Assembly (NCBI GenBank): GCA_004299485.1
Contig: SCQP01000006.1
Location: 1 to 55,553 of the forward strand
Direction of reading: 5' to 3'
Source of the DNA: Acidobacteriota bacterium
Lineage (GTDB): Bacteria > Acidobacteriota > Terriglobia > Terriglobales > SCQP01
DNA: 55,553 nucleotides
Part shown: in pieces, positions 37,025-46,800 of the stretch
How positions within the stretch are numbered: the first letter of the stretch is position 1
Layout: every line of letters starts with the position of its first letter
Program-made: the position numbers and the translations under genes
Notes under the pieces: generated by a model
Told to the model about the DNA's origin: nothing
The model's database searches: none
Seen by the model: only the letters and a program-made list of their open reading frames with translations

Positions 37025-39616
37025 ATGGACGTGCCCTCGCTCCCGCTGACGCTCTGCGCTCACGCCCGCCTGGCGCACAGTCTGCGCGCGGCTTACGACG
37101 AGCGTCAGCGCGCCGCCGGCCGCCAAAGCTGGCCCACCGCGCCCATCTTTACGCTGGACGCCTGGCTCGAGCGCCTCTGGGCAACGGGGGGCGACCGCAT
37201 GTTGCTCACCAACCTGCAGGAACAGTTGCTCTGGCACCAGATCATCGCCGCCCACGCTGCCGGTCGCGAGCTGCTCGATCTCGATGCCACCGCAGCCGCG
37301 GCTGCCGACGCCTGGCGCCTGGCGCAGCACTGGAACTTGCCGCTCACCGGCGAGGCGTGCCAGGAAAGGGAAGAGACCGCCGCCTTTTCGGTCTGGGCAG
37401 AGGAGTTTCAGCGTGCCTGCCGGCGGCAGGAATGGATCACCACCGCCGGACTGCCCGCCACCATTGCGGCGCGTTTGCCGGCCGCTGCACTGCCGGCCGC
37501 GATGCAATGGGTCGGCTTCGACGAACTCTCGCCGCAGTTGCACGAACTCGTGAGCGCCCTCCGCACCGCCGGTGTCAGCGTCGATGTCGCAACACCAAGC
37601 GCCGAGCCAGTCTGCCCGGAGGTCACGCAGTTCTCCGATCCCGGTGCCGAGCTGCAAGCCGTAGCCGCCTGGGCGCGCAACCTCGTCGAGCAAAACCCGG
37701 CGGCGCACATCGGCGTCGTCGTTCCCGGCCTCGCCGCCCACCGCTCGACCGTCGAGCGCATCTTTCTTGAGGTTTTCCATCCTCGCCGCCCGCCCTGGGA
37801 TGACGCGCCCCGCGCCTTTCATCTTTCCCTCGGCCCACCCCTCGCCGAGGCTCCCGCCATCGCTGCGGCCTTGCAGTTGGTCGAGCTTTTCTCCACGCGC
37901 GGTCTGGTCGAATCGTCCGCCGCCCTCGCCTGGATCCGCTCGCCGTTTCTTGCCGGGAGCGAGACCGAAACCGCCGCCCGCGCCCGCCTCGAGCAGGAGA
38001 TCCGCGGCCAGCAGCGCGAGCTCTGGCGCTGGTACGATCTCGCGCGTCTCACCGCCCGCCACGGTCCGGCACTCGCTGCGAGTCTTCGCCGCGCCCGTGC
38101 CGTCGTCCGCCGCTGGCCGCAGCGGCAAGCGCATCAACCCTGGGCCGAATCGTGGGCCGCGTTGTGGGAATCGCTCGGCTGGCCGGGCGAGCGCCCGGTC
38201 GAGAGTGCCGGCTGGCAAACCATCGCCGCCTGGCAGCGCCTGCTCGACGACTTCGGCCGCCTCGATCAGGTCGCCCCGGCGCCGGTCGATAGCGCCGCGG
38301 CGCTCACCCGCTTGCGCCGCGCCGCCGCGGCACGCCCCTTACAGCCGCAGGCCGCGCCTGCGCCGGTGCAGATTCTGGGCTGGCTTGAAGCCTCCGGCTT
38401 GGAATTCACGCACCTCTGGATCTGCGGTCTCGACGAGCAAACGTTGCCCGCGCCGCCGCACCCGCATCCCTTCCTGCCCCTCGCCCTGCAGCGCGAGCGC
38501 AACCTGCCGCATGCCAGCGCGGCGCGCGAGGCCGAAGTGGCGCAGCGCCTGTGGCAGCGCTTGCTCTGCAGCAGCCCGGATGTGCAGGCGAGTTTTGCCG
38601 CCTCCGATGGCGAGGGCCGCCCGCAGTTGCCCAGCCCGCTGCTGGCTGGGCTGCCGCTCCGCCACTCCCCCGCAGTCCTCCCTGCCACCCAAACCGCAGA
38701 CCAGGAGACCCTGGACGATCATCTCGCTCCGCCCGCGACGGAGCCCGAGCGCCGCGCCGGTTCGGGACTTTTTCTCGATCAATCCGCCTGCCCTTTCCGC
38801 GCCTTTGCCCACCAGCGTTTGCACGCCCGCGCTGCGCCCGCGCTCGCCGTTGGTCTGCCCGCGACCGTTCGCGGCGCGCTGCTGCATCGCGTCTTGTGCG
38901 ATCTCTGGGCTGGGCCGGATGCGGGCGACTTTTCCGCCGCGCGCATCGAGCGCCTGGCCGCTGCCGCTGTCGCGGCGGAGCGTCGCCTCGCCGGCAGGCC
39001 GGGCCTCGCCGCCACCGAAGGCGCACGGCTGGCTGCCGCCGTGCTCGCATGGTGCGCGATCGAGCGCCAGCGCCGGCCCTTCCACGTCCTGGCCACCGAG
39101 GATTGCCTCACCGCCGCCTTCGCCGGCCTGGAGCTGCATCTGCGCCGTGACCGCATCGATGAGCTGGAAGACGGCAGCGCCATGGGCAGCCTTGTCCTGC
39201 TCGACTACAAATCCGGTGAGTGCTCCACCGGCGCCTGGGCCGGACCCTATCCCGAGCAGCCGCAATTGCCGCTCTATCTGGTAACCGAGCCGCGGCGCGC
39301 GCAGGTGGCTGCGATCACCTTCGCGCAAGTTCGCAGCGGCGACATGGCGCTGGTCGGTGTCGAGCGTTCCCCCGGCACGCTGTTGTCCGAACCGTTCGCG
39401 CATCCGAAATGGATGCTTTCCTGGGAAGACCAGCGCGCACGCTGGGATCGTGAGCTGCACGCGCTGGCGGAGGAATACTTGCGCGGCGAAGCCCGTGTTG
39501 AGCCGCGCCAGCGCACCAGTTGCGAGCATTGTGATCTCCACGCCCTCTGCCGCATCCGCGAGCGCCGGGCGCCGGATCCCGGCGAGGAGGAGGAAGCGGA
39601 TGCCGCAGCCGGCTGA
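37025..39616 (+). CDS. AddB-like PD-(D/E)XK nuclease with Fe-S cysteines
   Basis: 863 aa. The central part keeps UvrD-like remnants (EASGLEFTHLWICGLDEQTLP) without an evident Walker A. The C-terminal RecB-type nuclease has LRRDRIDEL and LLDYKSG (Asp727-Lys729). Cys589 (in CPFRAF), Cys833, Cys836 and Cys842 (CEHCDLHALC) match the one-plus-three cysteine pattern of AddB/Cas4 4Fe-4S nucleases. With the overlapping helicase gene it should form an AddAB-type double-strand-break resection enzyme. It resembles the 'probable DNA repair protein' subfamily (TIGR03623) more than classical AddB. Confidence 0.82.
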   Translation: MDVPSLPLTLCAHARLAHSLRAAYDERQRAAGRQSWPTAPIFTLDAWLERLWATGGDRMLLTNLQEQLLWHQIIAAHAAGRELLDLDATAAAAADAWRLAQHWNLPLTGEACQEREETAAFSVWAEEFQRACRRQEWITTAGLPATIAARLPAAALPAAMQWVGFDELSPQLHELVSALRTAGVSVDVATPSAEPVCPEVTQFSDPGAELQAVAAWARNLVEQNPAAHIGVVVPGLAAHRSTVERIFLEVFHPRRPPWDDAPRAFHLSLGPPLAEAPAIAAALQLVELFSTRGLVESSAALAWIRSPFLAGSETETAARARLEQEIRGQQRELWRWYDLARLTARHGPALAASLRRARAVVRRWPQRQAHQPWAESWAALWESLGWPGERPVESAGWQTIAAWQRLLDDFGRLDQVAPAPVDSAAALTRLRRAAAARPLQPQAAPAPVQILGWLEASGLEFTHLWICGLDEQTLPAPPHPHPFLPLALQRERNLPHASAAREAEVAQRLWQRLLCSSPDVQASFAASDGEGRPQLPSPLLAGLPLRHSPAVLPATQTADQETLDDHLAPPATEPERRAGSGLFLDQSACPFRAFAHQRLHARAAPALAVGLPATVRGALLHRVLCDLWAGPDAGDFSAARIERLAAAAVAAERRLAGRPGLAATEGARLAAAVLAWCAIERQRRPFHVLATEDCLTAAFAGLELHLRRDRIDELEDGSAMGSLVLLDYKSGECSTGAWAGPYPEQPQLPLYLVTEPRRAQVAAITFAQVRSGDMALVGVERSPGTLLSEPFAHPKWMLSWEDQRARWDRELHALAEEYLRGEARVEPRQRTSCEHCDLHALCRIRERRAPDPGEEEEADAAAG

Positions 39617-42600
39617 AGCTCCCACTGCCGCCCTGCCGCCCGACCATCGGGCCCGCGCGGCCGCCCTCGCCGTCGACCGTTCCTTGCTCGTTCGCGCTCC
39701 TGCCGGTTCGGGCAAAACCGAACTGCTCGTCCAGCGCGTGCTGGCGCTGCTCGCCGTCGTGCATGAGCCCGAGGCCATTCTCGCGGTCACCTTTACCCGC
39801 AAAGCGGCCGCCGAGATGCGCGCGCGCGTGCTGGCCGCCCTGGCCGCCGCCAGCGGCCCGGAACCCGCCGCGCCTCACGAGCGCCAAACGTGGCGTTATG
39901 CCGCTGCCGCACAGGCGCAGGCGCGCGCGCGGGGCTGGGATCTCGCCGCCACCCCCGCGCGCCTGCGCGTCATGACGCTTGATTCGCTGGCCCTATCGCT
40001 CGCCGGCCGCATGCCCTGGCTGTCGCGCCTGGGCGCGCCGCCGCAGCCCACCGAAGACGCCGCGCCTCTCTATCGCGCTGCCGCCCGTGCCCTGCTGCAG
40101 CGCCTGGACGAGGAACCGGGCAGCGAGGTCGCCGCCGCGATCCGCTCGCTGCTGCTGCGGCTGGACAACAATCTTGAGCGCGCCGTGCAGTTGCTCGCCG
40201 AACTGCTCGCCAGCCGCGAGCAGTGGCTGCCCCTCACCGCCCATGCCGGAGCGGCCAATGCCCGCCAGCGTCTGGAGCAGGCCTTTCAGGATCAGCTTGA
40301 ACTCGACCTCGCCGACGCTCGCGCCCGCATCGCGGCCGATCCCGGTGCGCCGCCGCAACTTCCCGCGGCTGCGGTGGCCGCGCTGCCCGAGTGGCAGCTC
40401 CTGGCCGAGAGCGTGCTGACCAAAACCGGCACCCTCCGCAAGCGCAATCCCGCCTGCATTCTCAGCGAGCCCGCCTGCAAGGCCTTGCACCGTACGCGCC
40501 GCCTGCAGCCGTTGCCGCTCGATGACGCCGCCTGGGAGCGCCTGCGCGACCTGTTGCAGCTTCTGCCTTTGGCGGCGGCCGAACTCCAGCTCGTCTTCCG
40601 CGACCGTGGCGCCTGCGACTTTACCGAGTGCACACTGGCCGCGCTCGCCGCCCTGGGCGAAGCCGGCAACCCGTCCGTGCTCGCCTTCGCTCTTGACGGA
40701 CGCCTCCAGCATCTGCTCGTCGATGAAGTGCAGGACACCTCCGCCTTGCAGTTCGCCCTGCTGCACAAGCTGGTGAGCGATTGGCAGCCGGACGACGGCC
40801 GCACACTCTTCCTGGTGGGCGACCCGATGCAGTCCATCTACGCCTTCCGCCACGCCCGTCCCGATTTGTTCGAGCATGCGGCGACGCACGGCCTGGGCGC
40901 GATTCGACTCGAAACCCTCGATCTCACTGCCAATTTCCGCTCCCACCAAGGTCTGGTGCAGTGGTTCAATGCGACGTTTGCCACCCACGCCAGTGCCGTC
41001 CACCCCGAGCTCGAGGCCGCCGCAATCCTGCATCCGCTAATCGCCTCCGATCCGCAACTGGAAGCCCAGGAACTCGCCGCCGTCGCCGCCCGCGAGCGTG
41101 CGGCGCATCCGGACGCCTCCATCGCCATTCTCGTCCACAACCGCAACCATGCCGCCGCCCTCCTGCCCGCGCTCGCCGCGCGCGGTCTGCATCCCCAGGG
41201 CGTGCGCCTGGCGCCGCTCGCCGCAAGCCCGGTGGCCACCGATATCCTGGCGCTGGCCCAGGCCGTGCTCGATCCCGCCGATCGTGTCGCCTGGCTGGCC
41301 CTGCTGCGCGCGCCCTGGTGCGGCCTCACCCTCGCCGACCTGCACGACCTCTGTCAGGACGATGCCGCCTCCACCGTCGCCGAACTCTGGCACGCGCGCC
41401 GCGCCCATTTGTCCCCCGACGGCCAGACGCGCGCCGCGCGCGTCTGCGAAATTGTGTCCGCGGCCGCCGCCCAGCGCGGCCGGATCTCGATGCGTGCGCT
41501 GGTCGCCTGGTGCTGGCGGGAACTCGGCGGTCCGGCCTGTGCCGCGCGTGCCAATTCCGCCGATGCCGCTGCGGTGTTCGATCAACTAGAGTTGGCCGGG
41601 CGCACTCCCGGCGGCCTCGAGCCGGCCGCCCTGCAAGCATCGTTGGCGAATCTTTACGCACCGCCCGATCCCCGCGCCGACGCCAGCCTGCAAATCATGA
41701 CCGTACATCAGGCCAAAGGCCTGGAGTTTGACGTCGTTCTCCTGCCCTCGCTGACCCGCTACTCCCGTCCTGACGACCTCCGTCTGCTGGACTGGATCGA
41801 CTGCCCGGCGCCCGCGCATCGCGAGGCCGCCAGCCAATTTCTGCTCGCCGCGCAGGCGGCACGCGGCGGCGACAATCGCCACGTCGAGTTCGTACGCCGC
41901 CGCCGCGTCCGCCAGAAACAGCAGGAGCAGCTCCGCCTTCTGTACGTCGCCGCCACCCGCGCCCGCCAGCGGCTGCACCTGTTCGCGGCCCTGCCACCGC
42001 ACGCCAAGCAAGATCCTCAGCCCGATTCCCGCTCGCCTCTGGCGTGCGTCTGGCACGCGGTGAGAGATCAATTTCTCGCTCCGCACCGTCCCTTCCTCAC
42101 TGATCCGCAAGCTGCCGCTGCCGCACTCGCCGCCGCGCATCAACTTCCCGCCGCCGCGCCCGCGTCCGCTCTGCGCCGCGTGGCCGCCGGCTGGCGCCCA
42201 ACGCTGCCCGCCGACCTGCCTTGGCACGCCGTATCCGGGGCCACGCCGCCGTCCGAAGCGCCGCAAGCCTTGCACGTCGCCGGCGCACTCTCGCGCCGCA
42301 TCGGCGTCGCCGTCCACGCCATGTTGCAAGCCATGGCCGACGTCGAACCCCTCGCCTGGGACCCCGCTCGCCTCGACCTCTGCCTCCGCAACGCCGGTGT
42401 CACCACCGCGGACCTCGCCGCCGCCCACACCGAGGCCGCCGCCGCGCTCGACCGCACTCTGGCCGACGAGCAGGGCCGCTGGATTCTTTCCCCTCACGAA
42501 GACGCACACACCGAATGGACTCTGAGCGGCCTGAGCGGCGGTGCGCTTCAGCACGCCATCCTGGACCGCAGCTTCCTCGCCAACGGTATCCGCTGGATCA

Positions 42601-42785
42601 TCGACTACAAGCTCTCCACCCACCAAGGGACACGTCTCGAGGCATTCCTGTTTCAGGAAAAGTTGCGCTATCAGCCGCAGCTCAATGCCTATGGCGCTTT
42701 TCTATACTCCCTGGACCCCTTGCACTCCGTCCACTGCGCTCTCTACTTCCCCCTCCTCTCCTCTTTTCTCTCCTGGCAGCCATAA
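39600..42785 (+). CDS. AddA-like UvrD/RecB helicase-nuclease
   Basis: 1061 aa. ATG 39600 follows GGAGGAGGAAG and overlaps the previous gene by 17 nt. SF1 motifs: Walker A APAGSGKTELL (about 33-43), motif Ia VTFTRKAAAEM, motif II LLVDEVQDTS (about 372), motif III GDPMQSIYAFRHA (about 407), motif V MTVHQAKGLEFD (about 701) and motif VI LLYVAATRARQRL (about 780). The C-terminal RecB-type nuclease has WIIDYKLS (about 1001). Acts in recombinational repair with the upstream nuclease. Slightly shorter than Bacillus AddA. Confidence 0.87.
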   Translation: MPQPAEAPTAALPPDHRARAAALAVDRSLLVRAPAGSGKTELLVQRVLALLAVVHEPEAILAVTFTRKAAAEMRARVLAALAAASGPEPAAPHERQTWRYAAAAQAQARARGWDLAATPARLRVMTLDSLALSLAGRMPWLSRLGAPPQPTEDAAPLYRAAARALLQRLDEEPGSEVAAAIRSLLLRLDNNLERAVQLLAELLASREQWLPLTAHAGAANARQRLEQAFQDQLELDLADARARIAADPGAPPQLPAAAVAALPEWQLLAESVLTKTGTLRKRNPACILSEPACKALHRTRRLQPLPLDDAAWERLRDLLQLLPLAAAELQLVFRDRGACDFTECTLAALAALGEAGNPSVLAFALDGRLQHLLVDEVQDTSALQFALLHKLVSDWQPDDGRTLFLVGDPMQSIYAFRHARPDLFEHAATHGLGAIRLETLDLTANFRSHQGLVQWFNATFATHASAVHPELEAAAILHPLIASDPQLEAQELAAVAARERAAHPDASIAILVHNRNHAAALLPALAARGLHPQGVRLAPLAASPVATDILALAQAVLDPADRVAWLALLRAPWCGLTLADLHDLCQDDAASTVAELWHARRAHLSPDGQTRAARVCEIVSAAAAQRGRISMRALVAWCWRELGGPACAARANSADAAAVFDQLELAGRTPGGLEPAALQASLANLYAPPDPRADASLQIMTVHQAKGLEFDVVLLPSLTRYSRPDDLRLLDWIDCPAPAHREAASQFLLAAQAARGGDNRHVEFVRRRRVRQKQQEQLRLLYVAATRARQRLHLFAALPPHAKQDPQPDSRSPLACVWHAVRDQFLAPHRPFLTDPQAAAAALAAAHQLPAAAPASALRRVAAGWRPTLPADLPWHAVSGATPPSEAPQALHVAGALSRRIGVAVHAMLQAMADVEPLAWDPARLDLCLRNAGVTTADLAAAHTEAAAALDRTLADEQGRWILSPHEDAHTEWTLSGLSGGALQHAILDRSFLANGIRWIIDYKLSTHQGTRLEAFLFQEKLRYQPQLNAYGAFLYSLDPLHSVHCALYFPLLSSFLSWQP

Positions 42786-42793
42786 CCGCAAAC

Positions 42794-42799
42794 TATAAT
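42794..42799 (+). promoter_or_regulatory. -10 box TATAAT for a leaderless xre-res transcript
   Basis: A perfect TATAAT at -12 to -7 relative to the ATG at 42806, the spacing expected when transcription begins at the start codon. No Shine-Dalgarno is present and no clear -35 is seen. The box lies only 9 nt after the helicase stop. Confidence 0.55.
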
Positions 42800-42805
42800 T
42801 GCCAT

Positions 42806-43267
42806 ATGGCGACACCCGCACGTGCCCTTCTCACTCCCGCCCAGGCCACCGCCGAGGCCTTGGGCGGCGCGAAACTGCTCGGACGCATCGTCCGCACGGG
42901 CGACGATCTCACCGCGCTCATTCGCCAGGGTCTTCCCGCCGCCAGTGTGCGCGGCTTGGCCGGGCGCCTCGCTCTGGATCACCGCGCCGCCGCGCAAGCC
43001 TTCGGCATCGCGCCGCGCACCTTCAGCCGCCGCCTCAGCAGCCGCTCGCGCCTCACGCCCGCCGAATCCGATCGCGCCGCCCGCCTGGCGCGCGTCTTCA
43101 CCATTGCCGTCGCCACCATCGGCGACGAAGCCAAAGCCGTGACCTGGTTGCGCAGCGAAAATCGCGCCTTGCGCGGCGCCCGCCCGCTCGATCAGCTTGA
43201 CACTGATCCCGGCGCCATCGGTGTCGAAGATGTTCTCGGCCGCATCGCGTACGGTGGCTACAGCTAG
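42806..43267 (+). CDS. Xre/MbcA/ParS-type antitoxin (DUF2384)
   Basis: 153 aa. Helical N-terminal part with a putative HTH (about 55-80; AAAQAFGIAPRTFSRRLSSR). The C-terminal DUF2384 toxin-binding part has ARVFTIAVATIGDEAKAVTWL and RPLDQLDTDPGAIGVEDVLG. It is followed with a 1-nt stop/start overlap by a RES-domain toxin, the standard xre-res order. The antitoxin should also repress its own promoter. It has no Shine-Dalgarno; a TATAAT 12 nt upstream points to leaderless expression. Confidence 0.92.
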   Translation: MATPARALLTPAQATAEALGGAKLLGRIVRTGDDLTALIRQGLPAASVRGLAGRLALDHRAAAQAFGIAPRTFSRRLSSRSRLTPAESDRAARLARVFTIAVATIGDEAKAVTWLRSENRALRGARPLDQLDTDPGAIGVEDVLGRIAYGGYS

Positions 43268-43722
43268 TGCGCCTGTTTCGCATCTGTCCGGCGCGCTTCG
43301 CCGCCGACATGTGGACCGGCGAAGGCGCCTGGCGCTTCGGCGCGCGCTGGAACTCGCGCCATGTCCGTATCGTCTACACCAGTACCACGCTCGCGCTCGC
43401 GGCGATGGAGTTTTTCGTGCACCTCGATCCCGTCTCCGCGCCCGACGATTTGCAAGCCTGCTCGGGAGACCTCGATGACGACGTTGCTGTCGCAACGCCG
43501 CTCCTGCCTCCGCGCTGGCTGGAGTCGTCCTCGCAGCATCTGCAAGCGCTCGGCGACGATTGGGTTCGCCGTGCCAGCAGCGTTGCTCTACGCGTCCCGT
43601 CCGCCGCCGTCCTGGGTGAATGGAATGTCTTGCTGAACCCCGCCCACCCCGATTTCCGCCGCTTCCACCCCCACCGCCCGGTTCCGTTCCGCTTCGACCC
43701 CCGCATGTTTGCCCGCTCCTAG
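43267..43722 (+). CDS. RES-domain toxin (NAD+-consuming)
   Basis: 151 aa from GTG 43267, overlapping the antitoxin TAG (TAGTG). The RES signature is complete: RICPARFAADMWTGEGAWRF, ARWNS (Arg27), IVYTSTTLALAAMEFF (Tyr37, Glu48), so the conserved Arg-Tyr-Glu set is present. Characterised RES toxins deplete cellular NAD+ and stop growth until neutralised by the paired Xre antitoxin. The gene looks intact and is followed by a perfect hairpin. Confidence 0.92.
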   Translation: MRLFRICPARFAADMWTGEGAWRFGARWNSRHVRIVYTSTTLALAAMEFFVHLDPVSAPDDLQACSGDLDDDVAVATPLLPPRWLESSSQHLQALGDDWVRRASSVALRVPSAAVLGEWNVLLNPAHPDFRRFHPHRPVPFRFDPRMFARS

Positions 43723-43741
43723 ACCACTAGATGTAGTGGTC
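43722..43741 (+). terminator. Hairpin after the xre-res pair
   Basis: GACCACTA (43722-43729), loop GATG, TAGTGGTC (43734-43741): a perfect 8-bp stem starting at the last base of the RES stop codon. The following CATTTGC is not a strong T-run, so termination would be weak or factor-dependent. Confidence 0.45.
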
Positions 43742-43777
43742 ATTTGCTATCACACACTCCCTGTTTGGTTTATTCTC

Positions 43778-43806
43778 TTGATTCGAGGTCAAGTGCCGGA
43801 TAACAT
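43778..43806 (+). promoter_or_regulatory. Candidate sigma-70 promoter for smc
   Basis: TTGATT (43778-43783), 17-bp spacer, TAACAT (43801-43806): four of six matches at each box with ideal spacing. It would give a leader of about 35 nt before the smc GTG. It lies in the only AT-richer stretch of this spacer. Confidence 0.45.
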
Positions 43807-43847
43807 GCCTCCAAGAGAGTGATCCAACGTAGTTGGAGGGGGTCTGA

Positions 43848-46800
43848 GTGCTCAAATTACGAAAACTGCAACTCCAGGGCTTCAAATCCTTCTACGAACG
43901 CGCGGAGGTCCAGTTTTCCGGCTCCGGTGTGGTGGGTATCGTGGGACCCAACGGCTGCGGCAAATCCAATATTGCCGACGCCATCAGTTGGGTTCTCGGT
44001 GAGCAGTCAGCCAAGTCGCTGCGCGGTGGCCGTATGGAGGACGTCATCTTCGCCGGCACGCGCGACCGCGCCGCGACCGGCATGGCCGAAGTCAGCCTCA
44101 CGCTCGTCGATCCCGCCGAATACGCCCTCGGCGTCGCCGAAGCCGGCGAAGAAGAACCCGAAGCCGAGATCATGACCCCCGGTTGGGGCGACGAACCCTC
44201 CGAGGCCGTCTCCGAACCCGAGTCCGACGACGCCCCCGAGCCCGACCTGACCCCTGGCCCCTCGCCCCTATCCCCTGTCGTTCTCACCTTTCGCAAACGC
44301 CGCAAGTTCCGCGCCCGCAACCGGCGCGGCGAAATCCAGGTCACCCGCCGCCTCTTCCGCGATGGCGCAAGCGAGTACCTCATGAACGGCCGCCCCTGCC
44401 GCTTGCGCGACATCCAGGAGCTGTTTCTCGGCACCGGCCTCGGCCCCGAGTCCTACGCCATCATCGAACAGGGCCGCATCGGCCAAATCTTGAGCTCCAA
44501 GCCCTACGACCGCCGCGCCATCATCGAAGAGGCCGCCGGCATCAGCAAATACAAGGCCAAGCGCCGCCAGGCCGAAGCGCGCCTCGAAGCCGCCCGCCAG
44601 AATCTGGCCCGCATCAACGACATTTTCGAAGAAGTCACCAAACAGGTCGCCTCGCTCAAGCGCCAATCCTCCAAAGCCGAGCGCTACCGCCAGTACAAGC
44701 AGGAATACGACGCGCAGCAGCGCCAGCTCCTGCGCCTGCGCGCCGCTGCGCTCGCCGCCGCCGCCGGCGATCTGGCTGCGCGCCGCGCCGAACTCGACGC
44801 TGCCGTCGCCGCCGCCCAGGCCGAAGTTGACGCGCTCGAGGCCGCCCGCGCCGCCGCGCTCGCCCGCTGCCAGACGCTCGAAGACGAGCTGCGCGCCGCG
44901 GCCGAATCCGCCGCCGGCCTGCGCCGCGAAGCCGACGCCGCACGCCAGCAAGCCGCCTACGATGCGCAGCAGGCCGAAGACCTCGCGACCCGCGCGGTCG
45001 AAAACCAGGCGGCGCAGGCGCAGGCGGGCGAGCAGCGCCGGCAACTCGACGCCGAACACACCCAGGCCGAAGCCGCCCGTGCCTCGGCCGCCCAAGCCCG
45101 CTCCGCAGCGCAGCAAGCGCTTGACGCCCGGCAGCAGGCCTACGCCGCTGCGCAGTCGGACGAATCGGCCGCGGCCGCGGCCAGCGCCACCGCCCGCCGC
45201 CAGGGCCTGGACCTGTTGCAGCGTGCCGCGCAGGCCACGACCACCGCCACCCAGGAGCAGACGCGCCTGGAGGAACTCGACCGCCTGCTCGAGCGCTTCG
45301 GCCGCGACGACGCGGCCGCCCGCGCCGAGCTCGACGCCAGCGGCGCCCGCCGCGGCCAGCTTGCTCTCGAATTTCAGGAGCAGGAATCCGAAGCCGGCCG
45401 CCTGCGCGAAAGCGTCGAGGCGCTCGAGGCGCAATGCGCCCGCCTCGCCGCGGCTCTCACCGCCGAGCGTGACGCCGAACAGCAGGTCCGCACCCACCTC
45501 GCCGGCGCCGAAGCCCGCCGCCGCTCGCTCGATGAAATCGTCGCCGGCCACGGCTACAGCAGTGAAGCCGTGCAGCGCCTGTTCAGCGGCAGCGGCGTCG
45601 CCTCCACCGGCGTGCTGGGCGAATTCATCGAAGCCGAGGCGCCTTACGACCGCCTGGTCGAGCAGTTCCTGCACGACGAGCTGAACTACGTCGTCGTCGG
45701 CGACTGGGACGCTGCTGCAGCCGGTGTCGCTCTCCTCCGCCAGGAGCAGCGCGGCCGCGCCACCTTCCTCGTGCACGAGAAGGCTGACGAAGTCGCTGCC
45801 GTGCCCGCGTCCATCGCCGTCCAGGAAAGCGGCGCCACGCCGCTGCTCGACCACATGAAAGCCCTCAACGGCTTTCACTCCGGTCTGGGCGCGCTGCTGC
45901 CGCGCTTGCGCGACGCCTACGCCGTGGCCGATGCCGCACAAGCCCGCGCGCTTGCCGAGCGCCATCCCCACGCCTATTTCCTCACTCCCGACGGAGCCTG
46001 CTACCACCGCGGCACCCTCACCGGCGGCGCCGGACGCGGTGCCGGCCCCCTCAGCCTCAAGCGCGAGTTGCGCGAGTTGCGTCAGCAGGAGCAGGATGAT
46101 GCCGCTGCCCTGAGCCGGCATCAGCAGCAAACCGCCCTGCTCACCCGCGAATCGGAAACCGCGCAGCGCGACCGCGAGCGCCAGCGCCAGCTTTTGCACG
46201 AGCTCGACACCCGCCGCCTCACCAGCGCCCAGGCCGTGCGCCAGCTTGAAGACGAGCAAGCCCGCGCCCAGGCCCGCCTCGCCCAGGCGCAGCTTGAGGC
46301 CGAACGCGCCCGCGCCACCCAGGCCTCGACCCGCGACCGCCTCGCTGCGGCGCAGGCCGAAGCTGAAACCCTGCGCCGGCAGCAGACCGATTCTGCCGCC
46401 GCGCAGCAGCAGGCCGAGCAGGCGGCCGCCGCCGCGCAAGCCGCCCGCACCGCCGCCGCCGAAGCCCTGGGCGCCGCCCAAGCCGAGCAGGCCCGCGTCG
46501 ATGAGCGCGCTCGCGCCGCCTCCGCCACCGCCGAGCGCCTGGAGCAGCTTCTCGGAGACTTGCACGCCCGCCTGCAGCAGTTGCAGCGTGAAGGCGAAGA
46601 CCTTGCCGCCCGCCGCCAGCAGCGCCTTGCCGCCCATGAGGCCGGCCTCGCCCGCACCACCGGGCTCGAAGCTTCGCTCACCGCCGCCCAGCAAACCCAG
46701 GCCGCGCAAGCCGAAGCGCTCGCCACCGCGCGCGCCGCCACGCAATCCGGCGATGCCGCCCTGCACGCGCAACGCGCCTCGCTCGACGCCCGCCGCGCCG

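Noticed and set aside
42221-42805. Long N-terminal extension of the Xre antitoxin inside the helicase gene
   Set aside because: The extension is Arg-rich shadow sequence of the helicase frame; the ATG at 42806 gives a normal-length antitoxin with a -10 box directly upstream.
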